This document shows positions 1 to 5,423 of a DNA stretch of 6,910 nucleotides, in pieces (within the stretch, counting starts at the first letter, position 1; every line of letters begins with the position of its first letter). Position numbers and translations under genes: made by a program. The notes under the pieces were generated by a model, which saw only the letters and a program-made list of their open reading frames with translations, was not told the origin of the DNA and ran no database searches. Origin of the DNA: an uncultured Selenomonas sp. (GTDB taxonomy: Bacteria > Bacillota > Negativicutes > Selenomonadales > Selenomonadaceae); the NCBI GenBank assembly GCA_947097535.1, contig CAMURM010000079.1, positions 1 through 6,910 of the forward strand. Direction: 5' to 3'.

Positions 1-324
1 TACAAGGAGCGCAAGGTCTGTCGCTATCCGTTCACGCACATGACGGTGCGCAGCAACGGCGACGTCGTCGTCTGCTGTACGGACTGGTCGCGCGACACCT
101 TGGTCGGCAGCATCTGCGAGAGCACCCTGGAGGAGGTCTGGAACTCCAGGCGTCTCTATGACTTCCGCTGCATGCAGCTGAAGACGAAGGGGGCGCACCA
201 TGCGCTCTGCGCGACGTGCGAAATTCCGCTGAAGGATACGAGCGAGGACAATCTCGACGATTTCCCTGTGGAGAAGCTCCATTATTGGGGGGAAGGCGAT
301 GGAAAGAAGAACGTTTCTAAATAG
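1..324 (+). CDS. Radical SAM/SPASM (twitch) domain protein, C-terminal fragment
   Basis: The gene enters from the left edge already in frame, so only the last 107 residues are visible and the start and the radical SAM core (CxxxCxxC) are missing. What remains looks like a SPASM/twitch auxiliary iron-sulfur domain. It has a Cys followed by YPF (fragment residue 7), then SNGDVVVCCTD (residues 18-28, Cys25 and Cys26), then STLEEVWNS (residues 41-49), and a closing CATC pair (Cys70, Cys73). Families with this layout bind one auxiliary [4Fe-4S] cluster beside the SAM cluster and act on peptides or small molecules, including sugars in surface-polysaccharide clusters. The tail after the cysteines is acidic and then lysine-rich. 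The last 26 bases overlap the next gene in another frame, so the two are probably translationally coupled. This suggests a shared sugar-related pathway, which is inference. The exact substrate cannot be told from this fragment. Confidence 0.8.
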   Translation, partial: YKERKVCRYPFTHMTVRSNGDVVVCCTDWSRDTLVGSICESTLEEVWNSRRLYDFRCMQLKTKGAHHALCATCEIPLKDTSEDNLDDFPVEKLHYWGEGDGKKNVSK

Positions 325-1411
325 CCCGGTGCTCGAAGAGGACATGCAGGACATCTACGCGCGTGGGCTGGATTGGCAAAAGCTCAGGGGCAAGACCGTG
401 CTGCTCACGGGTGCGACGGGAATGCTCGCGTCCTACGTCGCGTTCTTCCTCGTCTATCTGAACGAGGAACACGCGATGGGGATGCGGCTGCTCTTCCATG
501 TGCGAAGCGAGGAAAGAGCGCGTGTACGCTTCGGCGAGTACGCGGATGCGCCATATATCTCGTTCGTGCAGCACGACCTCAGAGAACCGTGGCAGCTCGA
601 AGGGGCGGTCGACTTTATCATCCATGCTGCAAGCCTCGCGAATCCTGCGTACTACAAGACGATGCCCGTCGAGGTCGCCGAGCCGAACGTGCTCGGCACA
701 TACCATCTGCTGCGCTTGGCAAGGGAGAAGGGGACGCAGTCCTTCCTCTTTTTCAGCAGCGGCGACGTCTACGGCAAGATGCAAGAGGGCGCGGGCGAGA
801 TTCACGAGGCGGACGTCGGCGCGGCAGATCCGCTCGATCTCTTGAGCTGCTACGGCGGCAGCAAGCGCATGGGCGAGACGTGGTGCCGCCTCTTCTTCGT
901 CGAGTACGGCGTGAACGCGAAAATCGCACGCATCGCGCACACCTACGCGCCGACGATGGATATGGAAGCTGATCCGCGCGTCTTCGCCTCGTTCATGAAG
1001 TGTGTCCGAGACGGCACGGACATCGTCATGCACAGCGACGGCAGCGCGCGCCGCCCCTTCTGCTACATCGCCGATGCCGTTGCGGCGTTCTTCCTCTTGC
1101 TCTTCGAGGGCGCGTCGGGTGAGGCGTACAACGTGTCGAACGACAGGGCTTTTCTGAGCATCCGCGAGCTTGCAGACGTTTTGGTGCAGCTTCGCCCCGA
1201 GCTCGGTCTCAAGGTCGTCGCAAAGGAGCGCCCCAAGGATGCGGCATATCTTGAAAACAACTTCAACAAGGCGAATCGTCCGTCGGCGGACAAGCTGCGC
1301 GCGCTCGGCTGGCAATGCCGCTATGATGCCGCGCAGGGCTTCGCGCGCGTCTGGCAGCACATCTCGGACAATCCGACCGCTTGCCAAGCGCAGGAAAAAC
1401 GGGTAGAATAG
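299..1411 (+). CDS. NAD-dependent epimerase/dehydratase (extended SDR)
   Basis: A 370-residue extended short-chain dehydrogenase/reductase, the family that remodels nucleotide-activated sugars in the cytoplasm. The N-terminal Rossmann motif is TGATGMLA (residues 37-44), with Ala in place of the usual third Gly. HAAS follows at 109-112, SSGDVYG at 153-159, and the catalytic YxxxK is Tyr185/Lys189 in YGGSK. The C-terminal half has the usual substrate-domain pattern (RIAHTYAP at 211-218, RRPFCYIADA at 251-260, AYNVS at 276-280). RmlB-type 4,6-dehydratases carry an Asp-Glu pair before VYG. Here the matching residues are Gly155-Asp156, so a plain dTDP-glucose 4,6-dehydratase is less likely than an epimerase or UDP-glucuronate-decarboxylase-like enzyme. 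The ATG at 299 is preceded by a purine-rich GGGGGGAAGG site and overlaps the end of the radical SAM gene. The two probably form one operon acting on the same sugar. The exact reaction is unknown. Confidence 0.88.
   Translation: MERRTFLNSPVLEEDMQDIYARGLDWQKLRGKTVLLTGATGMLASYVAFFLVYLNEEHAMGMRLLFHVRSEERARVRFGEYADAPYISFVQHDLREPWQLEGAVDFIIHAASLANPAYYKTMPVEVAEPNVLGTYHLLRLAREKGTQSFLFFSSGDVYGKMQEGAGEIHEADVGAADPLDLLSCYGGSKRMGETWCRLFFVEYGVNAKIARIAHTYAPTMDMEADPRVFASFMKCVRDGTDIVMHSDGSARRPFCYIADAVAAFFLLLFEGASGEAYNVSNDRAFLSIRELADVLVQLRPELGLKVVAKERPKDAAYLENNFNKANRPSADKLRALGWQCRYDAAQGFARVWQHISDNPTACQAQEKRVE
1381..1409 (+). promoter_or_regulatory. Predicted sigma-70 promoter for scfA, inside the 3' end of the SDR gene
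   Basis: TTGCCA at 1381-1386 and TAGAAT at 1404-1409 each match the -35 and -10 consensus at five of six positions, and the spacer is exactly 17 bp. Transcription would start near 1416, giving a leader of about 25 bases before the scfA start at 1441 with its AAGGGGG ribosome site (1427-1433). The promoter sits within the last codons of the upstream gene, so the peptide gene may be expressed independently of the sugar genes. This is a consensus match only. Confidence 0.55.
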
Positions 1412-1440
1412 AGGAAAGACGGCAAGAAGGGGGTCATACG

Positions 1441-1590
1441 ATGAAACACATCAAGACGGTCAACAAGCCGACGATGCAGAAGACGCTGAAGACGGGCGGC
1501 TGCGGCGAATGCCAGGCATCGTGCCAGTCGGCATGCAAGACGTCCTGCACGGTGGGCAATCAGGTCTGTGAGAGCAGGAAGCAAGCGTGA
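1441..1590 (+). CDS. scfA: SCIFF six-cysteine ranthipeptide precursor
   Basis: A 49-residue peptide recognisable as SCIFF (six cysteines in forty-five residues), a ribosomally made precursor found across Clostridia and relatives. It begins MKHIKTVNK, a conserved leader. The core holds Cys21, 24, 28, 32, 36 and 43, including the signature runs SCQSACKTSCT and NQVCE. In the studied homologue CteA, the partner enzyme CteB joins a Cys to a downstream Thr by a thioether bond. The equivalent positions here appear to be Cys32 and Thr37. The start at ATG 1441 is chosen because AAGGGGG (1427-1433) lies 7 bases upstream and the peptide then matches the family from residue 1. An in-frame upstream extension to a TTG at 1381 adds residues with no family match. 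The maturase gene follows 65 bases after the stop. No dedicated protease or exporter is visible. The biological role of mature SCIFF peptides is poorly known. Confidence 0.96.
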   Translation: MKHIKTVNKPTMQKTLKTGGCGECQASCQSACKTSCTVGNQVCESRKQA

Positions 1591-1592
1591 AA

Positions 1593-1624
1593 AAAAGACC
1601 TCTTCCGTAAGGAAGAGGTCTTTT
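1593..1624 (+). terminator. Intercistronic hairpin between scfA and scfB (partial terminator/attenuator)
   Basis: A perfect 14-bp stem (AAAAGACCTCTTCC at 1593-1606 pairs with 1611-1624) closes a GTAA loop, which fits the GNRA tetraloop class. It begins two bases after the scfA stop and its 3' side runs into TTTTCTT, as in an intrinsic terminator. There is no clear promoter between it and scfB at 1656, so some readthrough is expected. The likely effect is to make much more precursor than maturase mRNA and to protect the scfA transcript's 3' end. That effect is inference. Confidence 0.8.
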
Positions 1625-1655
1625 CTTCACGCTTCGCCATATATCTGGAGGAATT

Positions 1656-3050
1656 ATGAAAGAGAGAATACATAAGTTCAAGCAGGCGGACAGCTTCATC
1701 CTGCTTGATGTCAACAGCGGCGCCGTCCATGTCGTCGACGAGATGATCTACGACATCATGGACATCTTCGACGGCGCGAACGATGCGGCGGTTCTTGCCG
1801 CGCTCGGCGCGAAGTATCCGGCGGCGGAGCTTGAGGAGGCGCTCGAAGAGCTGCACGAACTCATGGCGCTCGGCGAGCTTTTCGCGCCCGATATCGACGT
1901 GCCGCCGACTTTTTCGCAGAAGGGGCTCGTGAAGTCGCTGTGTCTGATGGTCGCGCAGGACTGCAACCTGCGCTGCAAATACTGCTTCGGCGACGGCGGC
2001 AACTACGGCATGGAGCGTGCCGTCATGACGCCCGAGGTGGGGCGCCGCGCCGTCGACTTCCTCATCGAAGGCTCAGGGCCGCGCAAACACTGCGAGATCG
2101 ACTTCTTCGGCGGCGAGCCGCTGCTCAACATGAAGACGGTCAAGGCGGTCACGGAGTACATCCGAAAGCGTGAGAAGGAAACGGGCAAGGTCTTCAAGCT
2201 CACGCTGACGACGAACGGCATCCTTTTGAACGACGCGAACATCGCCTGGCTCAACGAGAACGACTTTTCCCTCGTACTCTCGCTTGACGGGCGCAAGGTG
2301 ACGAACGACGCCATGCGTCCCGACGTCGGCGGTCACGGCACTTATGACCGCATTGTGGAGAACTTCCGAAGGTGTCTCGCGAGCCGCGCGGGCGGCGACT
2401 GGGACTATCGCGGCGTCTATACCTATCTTCGCGGCACTTACACGAAGCGCAATCTCGACTTTACCGAGGACGTGCTCTCGATGCACGATGCGGGATTCAA
2501 TATTCTCTCGGTCGAGCCCGTCGTCCTGAAGGACAGCCCGCTCGCGCTCGAAGAGGAGGATCTGCCGCGCATCCGCGAGGAGTACGACCGCCTCGCCGCC
2601 GCCTACATGGAGCGCCGCCGCACGGGCAGGGGATTCTTCTTCTTCCACTTCAACATGGACTTGTCGAACGGCCCTTGCGTCGCCAAGCGCCTCTCGGGCT
2701 GCGGCGCGGGTCACGAATACTTCGCCGTCGCAGAAAACGGCGACCTCTACCCGTGTCATCAATTCGTCGGCAGAAAGCGCTACAAGCTCGGCAGCATCTA
2801 CGACGGAGTGACGGACGAAGAACTGCCGCCGTACTTCCGCGAGTCGCACGTACTCAACAAGGAAAAATGCGCCGACTGCTGGGCACGCTTCTTCTGCAGC
2901 GGCGGCTGTCACGCCAACGCCGACCTATTCCACGGCGATATAAGAAAGCCTTACGAAGTCGGCTGCGAGATTCAGAAAAAGCGTCTCGAATGTGCACTCT
3001 ACGTGCAGGCCCTGCTGGCGCTCGAAAGAGAAGAACAGGCGGCGCTTTGA
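1656..3050 (+). CDS. scfB: SCIFF peptide radical SAM maturase (thioether-forming)
   Basis: A 464-residue cytoplasmic radical SAM enzyme that installs a sulfur-to-alpha-carbon thioether in the SCIFF peptide encoded just upstream. Residues 1 to about 85 (with LLDVNSGAVHVVDE at 16-29) look like the PqqD-like RiPP recognition element that grips the leader. The radical SAM core has CxxxCxxC at Cys103, Cys107 and Cys110 (CNLRCKYC) and GGEP at 152-155, which contacts SAM. The C-terminal SPASM domain has cysteines at 341, 349, 367, 405, 408, 414, 418 and 437, enough for two auxiliary [4Fe-4S] clusters. This matches the three-cluster layout of CteB. Length is normal for the family and nothing is missing. 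GGAGG at 1647-1651 sets the ATG at 1656. Expression probably depends on readthrough of the hairpin after scfA. A strong terminator follows the gene. Confidence 0.96.
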   Translation: MKERIHKFKQADSFILLDVNSGAVHVVDEMIYDIMDIFDGANDAAVLAALGAKYPAAELEEALEELHELMALGELFAPDIDVPPTFSQKGLVKSLCLMVAQDCNLRCKYCFGDGGNYGMERAVMTPEVGRRAVDFLIEGSGPRKHCEIDFFGGEPLLNMKTVKAVTEYIRKREKETGKVFKLTLTTNGILLNDANIAWLNENDFSLVLSLDGRKVTNDAMRPDVGGHGTYDRIVENFRRCLASRAGGDWDYRGVYTYLRGTYTKRNLDFTEDVLSMHDAGFNILSVEPVVLKDSPLALEEEDLPRIREEYDRLAAAYMERRRTGRGFFFFHFNMDLSNGPCVAKRLSGCGAGHEYFAVAENGDLYPCHQFVGRKRYKLGSIYDGVTDEELPPYFRESHVLNKEKCADCWARFFCSGGCHANADLFHGDIRKPYEVGCEIQKKRLECALYVQALLALEREEQAAL

Positions 3051-3061
3051 CAGGAAAATGG

Positions 3062-3112
3062 TGAGATTGTCGCATGAAGTCGTTTCGACTCATGCGGCAG
3101 TCTCATTTTTTT
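3062..3112 (+). terminator. Strong intrinsic terminator after scfB
   Basis: The left arm at 3062-3082 pairs with 3086-3105 around a TTT loop. It makes a stem of about 20 bp with two G-U pairs and one bulged A, followed by a run of seven T (3106-3112). It lies 11 bases after the scfB stop and ends the scfA-scfB transcript. On the minus strand the sequence after the hairpin is only weakly T-rich, so it works mainly in the + direction. Confidence 0.92.
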
Positions 3113-3140
3113 ATGGCGAAGGCATTTTACTTATTTTTAC

Positions 3141-3238
3141 CATGAAAGTCCAAGAAGTCAAGCCCAAAGGGCGCAGACTGATTGGTAACTTTCATGTAAG
3201 GGCGACGCACAATGTCCACGAAGTGGACGTTTGTGCGT
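3141..3238. repeat. Compact inverted-repeat element in the intergenic region
   Basis: Two structures sit side by side in otherwise empty DNA. First, CATGAAAGT (3141-3149) is mirrored by ACTTTCATG (3188-3196). Inside it an inner hairpin pairs AGTC and GCCC (3156-3159, 3162-3165) with GGGC and GACT (3169-3172, 3176-3179). Second, 3205-3219 pairs with 3223-3238 (ACGCACAA and GTCCAC arms around a GAA loop) with a small internal mismatch. Neither ends in a T run, so they are not ordinary terminators. The element lies upstream of the next promoter, so it is not part of that mRNA's leader. It could be a REP- or MITE-like dispersed repeat or a small structured RNA. Short reading frames within it lack ribosome sites. 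The rest of 3051-3331 holds the terminator and promoter listed separately. Confidence 0.55.
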
Positions 3239-3248
3239 GTAGTTTATA

Positions 3249-3277
3249 TTGACAGAAGATAGCACCAGTTTTATAAT
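3249..3277 (+). promoter_or_regulatory. Perfect-consensus sigma-70 promoter of the acid-sugar operon
   Basis: TTGACA at 3249-3254 and TATAAT at 3272-3277 match the vegetative consensus at all twelve positions, with the optimal 17-bp spacer. The start of transcription should fall near 3284, leaving a leader of about 48 bases before the DeoR-family gene. So strong a promoter on a catabolic operon would normally need tight repression, which fits the adjacent regulator gene and repeats. Confidence 0.88.
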
Positions 3278-3303
3278 GAATACAACAAAAGATAACAAAA
3301 GAT
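3251..3303 (+). promoter_or_regulatory. Candidate DeoR-family operator (repeated 10-bp sites)
   Basis: AACAAAAGAT occurs twice head to tail at 3284-3293 and 3294-3303, right at the expected transcription start. A related copy, GACAGAAGAT (8 of 10 matching), lies at 3251-3260 and overlaps the -35 box. The copies are 10 and 33 bases apart, close to whole helical turns. DeoR/GlpR-type repressors often bind repeated sites around their own promoters, so autoregulation by the next gene is plausible. The assignment rests on position and repetition only. Confidence 0.45.
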
Positions 3304-3331
3304 AAATTATAATAACAACAAGGAGCTGCCT

Positions 3332-4096
3332 ATGATTGCGATCGACAGGAAAAAATTCATTCTCGATTACCTGCAGCAAAACGAGACGGTCACGCGCGGC
3401 ACTTTGGTTCGCGAGCTCGGCGTCACGGCGATGACGATCGGGCGTGATCTCAAACAGCTCGAAGAGCAGGGGCTACTCGTGCGCACGCATGGCGGTGCCA
3501 CGCTGCCGGGCTACATCGTGGAGGAAACCGCCTATGCCAAGAAGAAGGTGCGCGATATCGAGGTCAAGCAGCGCATTGCGGAAGTCGCCATCAGCCGCGT
3601 CCATGCGGGCATGACGATCTTCCTCGATGCGGGCACGACGACGTTCGAGATCGCCGACCGCCTGAAGAAGTCGACATTTGCCGATATCACGGTCGTGACG
3701 AACGATCTTCATATCGGCGTCCATCTCTATCCGCAGAAGGAGATACGCACCGTGCTTTTAGGCGGCGCCGTCCTGCCCGAGACGGGAGCCGTCGCGGGTG
3801 CCATGGCGACGGAGCAGCTCGCGCGCTACGGCATTGACCTCGCCTTTGTCGGCACGTCCGCCGTGTCGGAGGACTTCTTCCTCGTCGTGCCGACGGAGAG
3901 CAAGTGCGTCTTTAAGCGCAGGCTTTTGGAGATGAGCGAGTCGGCGATCCTCGTCGCCGACCGCTCGAAGTTCCGCAAGAAAAAGCTCTACAAGGCGGCG
4001 CATTTGAGCGAGCTCGATCACGTCATCACGGATTACACCTTTACGAAGGCGGAGCTTGAGCGGGCGATGCCGCACGGCGGGCTCATCATGGTCTGA
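3332..4096 (+). CDS. DeoR/GlpR-family transcriptional regulator
   Basis: A 254-residue regulator of usual family length. Residues 5-57 form the winged helix-turn-helix, with VTRGTLVRELGV leading into TIGRDLKQLEEQG and the family mark RTHGGAT (51-57). The usual IRRDL is IGRDL here, with Gly37 in the recognition helix. Residues about 75-235 are the sugar-phosphate-sensing DeoRC domain, with DAGTTT (99-104), VTND (122-125), LLGG (142-145), FVGTSA (172-177) and VADRSKF (208-214). Such proteins repress catabolic genes until a phosphorylated sugar intermediate binds. Here the likely signal is a four-carbon acid phosphate or a product of it, which is inference from the neighbours. AAGGAG at 3320-3325 sets the ATG. 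The gene is first in its operon, 18 bases before the kinase, and probably controls its own promoter through the repeats upstream. Confidence 0.93.
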   Translation: MIAIDRKKFILDYLQQNETVTRGTLVRELGVTAMTIGRDLKQLEEQGLLVRTHGGATLPGYIVEETAYAKKKVRDIEVKQRIAEVAISRVHAGMTIFLDAGTTTFEIADRLKKSTFADITVVTNDLHIGVHLYPQKEIRTVLLGGAVLPETGAVAGAMATEQLARYGIDLAFVGTSAVSEDFFLVVPTESKCVFKRRLLEMSESAILVADRSKFRKKKLYKAAHLSELDHVITDYTFTKAELERAMPHGGLIMV

Positions 4097-4100
4097 AAGA

Positions 4101-4106
4101 AAGGAG
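4101..4106 (+). promoter_or_regulatory. Ribosome binding site that fixes the kinase start
   Basis: AAGGAG lies 8 bases before the ATG at 4115. An in-frame GTG at 4109 would leave only 2 bases of spacing and overlaps the extended site AAGGAGAGGTG, so the ATG two codons later is the better start. Confidence 0.8.
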
Positions 4107-4114
4107 AGGTGACG

Positions 4115-5392
4115 ATGAAGGGCGTTATCATAGCCGACGATCTGACGGGCGCGAATGCTTCGGGGGTGCTTTTGAAGAAGCTCGGGCTCAGCGTCAGCAG
4201 CCTTTTTCATCTGGAAGGCGCTGCGGTGCAGGATTCGGAGGTGCTCGCGTACTCGACGGCGAGCCGCGGCCTGACAGCCGAAGAAGCATTCCGAAGGGTC
4301 GAGGCGGCATTTTTGCAGCTGAAGGAGGGCAGGGAGTTCTTCAACAAGCGCATTGATTCGACGCTGCGCGGCAATATCGGCGCGGAGATCGACGGGGCGC
4401 TCGCCGCCCTCGGTGATGATTTCACGGCGATCGTCGTGCCCGCCTATCCCGCTTCGGGGCGCATTGTCGTGAACCGCACGATGCTCGTGAACGGCGTGCT
4501 CCTGAGCGAGTCCGATGCGGGGCGCGATCCGAAGATGCCCGTCGCTGCCGACGACGTCGTGGAGATCGTCGCGCGCCAGACGCGCCATGCCGTGTGCCAC
4601 TTTTCTCTGAAAGAGCTGGCGCAGGGCGTCGACGCCCTTGCCGCCACCGTCAGCGAGGTGGCGAAGATGGCGCGCGTCCTCGTCTTTGACGCCGTGCGCA
4701 ACGAGGACGTGCAGACGATCGCCGAGGCGGTGCTCAAAAGCGGCTGCCGCGCGCTGACGGTCGATCCCGGCCCCTTGACGATGCAGCTCGTGCATGCGCA
4801 GCAGGTGGCGGAAAAGCGCGAGCAGAAGATCCTTCTCGTCATCGGCAGTGTGACGGCGACGACGAAGCGTCAGATCGCCTTCCTGCTGCAGAAGAGGCGT
4901 GTCTTCTTCGTCGATATGCGCGTGGCGGAGTTCTTTGAGCGGGAGAGGCGCGAGGCGGAGATACGGCGCGTCGTTTCGAAGATCTGCTCTGCCGTCGACG
5001 ACGAGGACGTCTTCCTCCTGACGACGACGCCGCTTTCGGACGAGGGTATGCTCGACCTCAAGGCGGTCGCTGAAGAGCTGGGCATCACACCCGAGGCGGT
5101 CTCAAAGCTTTTGTCCGACACGCTGGCGGGCGCTGCAGCGGAGATTTTGGAAAGGAGCCGCAAGCTCGAAGGCGTCTACTGCTCGGGCGGCGACATCACG
5201 ATCGCGCTCTTGGAGCATCTCGCTGCCGACGGCATTGAGGTGCGCGACGAGGTGCTGCCGCTTGCCGTCTACGGGCGTATCCTCGGCGGCCGCCTGCCGA
5301 AGCTGCGCATTGTGACGAAGGGGGGCATGATCGGCGGCGATGATGCGATCGGGCTTTGTCTCGATAAGATTGCCAAGGATATTACTCAGTGA
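4115..5392 (+). CDS. Four-carbon acid sugar kinase (former DUF1537), probable D-threonate kinase
   Basis: A 425-residue ATP-dependent cytoplasmic kinase of the OtnK/DtnK/DenK family, which phosphorylates the C4 hydroxyl of four-carbon sugar acids. The N-terminal substrate-binding domain shows ADDLTGAN (residues 7-14) and KRIDSTLRGNIGAEI (78-92). The C-terminal nucleotide-binding domain shows a glycine-rich SGGD (357-360), GRILGGRLP (387-395) and TKGGMIGGDDA (401-411). Both domains are whole and the length is normal. Family members paired with a PdxA2-type dehydrogenase act on D-threonate. Those in L-threonate or D-erythronate pathways usually sit beside aldolase (OtnC), isomerase (OtnI) and a different dehydrogenase, none of which is seen here. 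D-threonate is therefore the best guess for the substrate, but it cannot be read from the sequence alone. The gene lies 18 bases after the regulator and 31 bases before pdxA, in one operon. Confidence 0.9.
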   Translation: MKGVIIADDLTGANASGVLLKKLGLSVSSLFHLEGAAVQDSEVLAYSTASRGLTAEEAFRRVEAAFLQLKEGREFFNKRIDSTLRGNIGAEIDGALAALGDDFTAIVVPAYPASGRIVVNRTMLVNGVLLSESDAGRDPKMPVAADDVVEIVARQTRHAVCHFSLKELAQGVDALAATVSEVAKMARVLVFDAVRNEDVQTIAEAVLKSGCRALTVDPGPLTMQLVHAQQVAEKREQKILLVIGSVTATTKRQIAFLLQKRRVFFVDMRVAEFFERERREAEIRRVVSKICSAVDDEDVFLLTTTPLSDEGMLDLKAVAEELGITPEAVSKLLSDTLAGAAAEILERSRKLEGVYCSGGDITIALLEHLAADGIEVRDEVLPLAVYGRILGGRLPKLRIVTKGGMIGGDDAIGLCLDKIAKDITQ

Positions 5393-5423
5393 GATTCAAC
5401 AATACAAAAGGAGAGTTGTGCGT

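Noticed and set aside
317..1387. Long minus-strand open frame opposite the SDR gene
   Set aside because: It is a shadow frame typical of G+C-rich coding DNA. Its translation is rich in Arg, Ala and Val with no recognisable domain, and the + strand protein is clearly a known family.
1381..1440. N-terminal extension of the SCIFF peptide to a TTG at 1381
   Set aside because: The added residues do not fit the family, and a good ribosome site lies just before the ATG at 1441. The stretch instead holds the promoter and leader.
3128..3262. Tiny open frames inside the intergenic element (minus 3196-3128 and plus 3212-3262)
   Set aside because: Neither has a Shine-Dalgarno site, and both lie within inverted repeats, which explains their sequence without translation.
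3758..4795. Minus-strand open frame across the regulator-kinase junction
   Set aside because: It spans two well-supported + strand genes and their ribosome site, and its translation shows no family features.
5340..5423. N-terminal extension of the PdxA-family protein
   Set aside because: It overlaps the kinase by 53 bases and lacks conserved residues. AGGAG at 5409-5413 points to the ATG at 5424.
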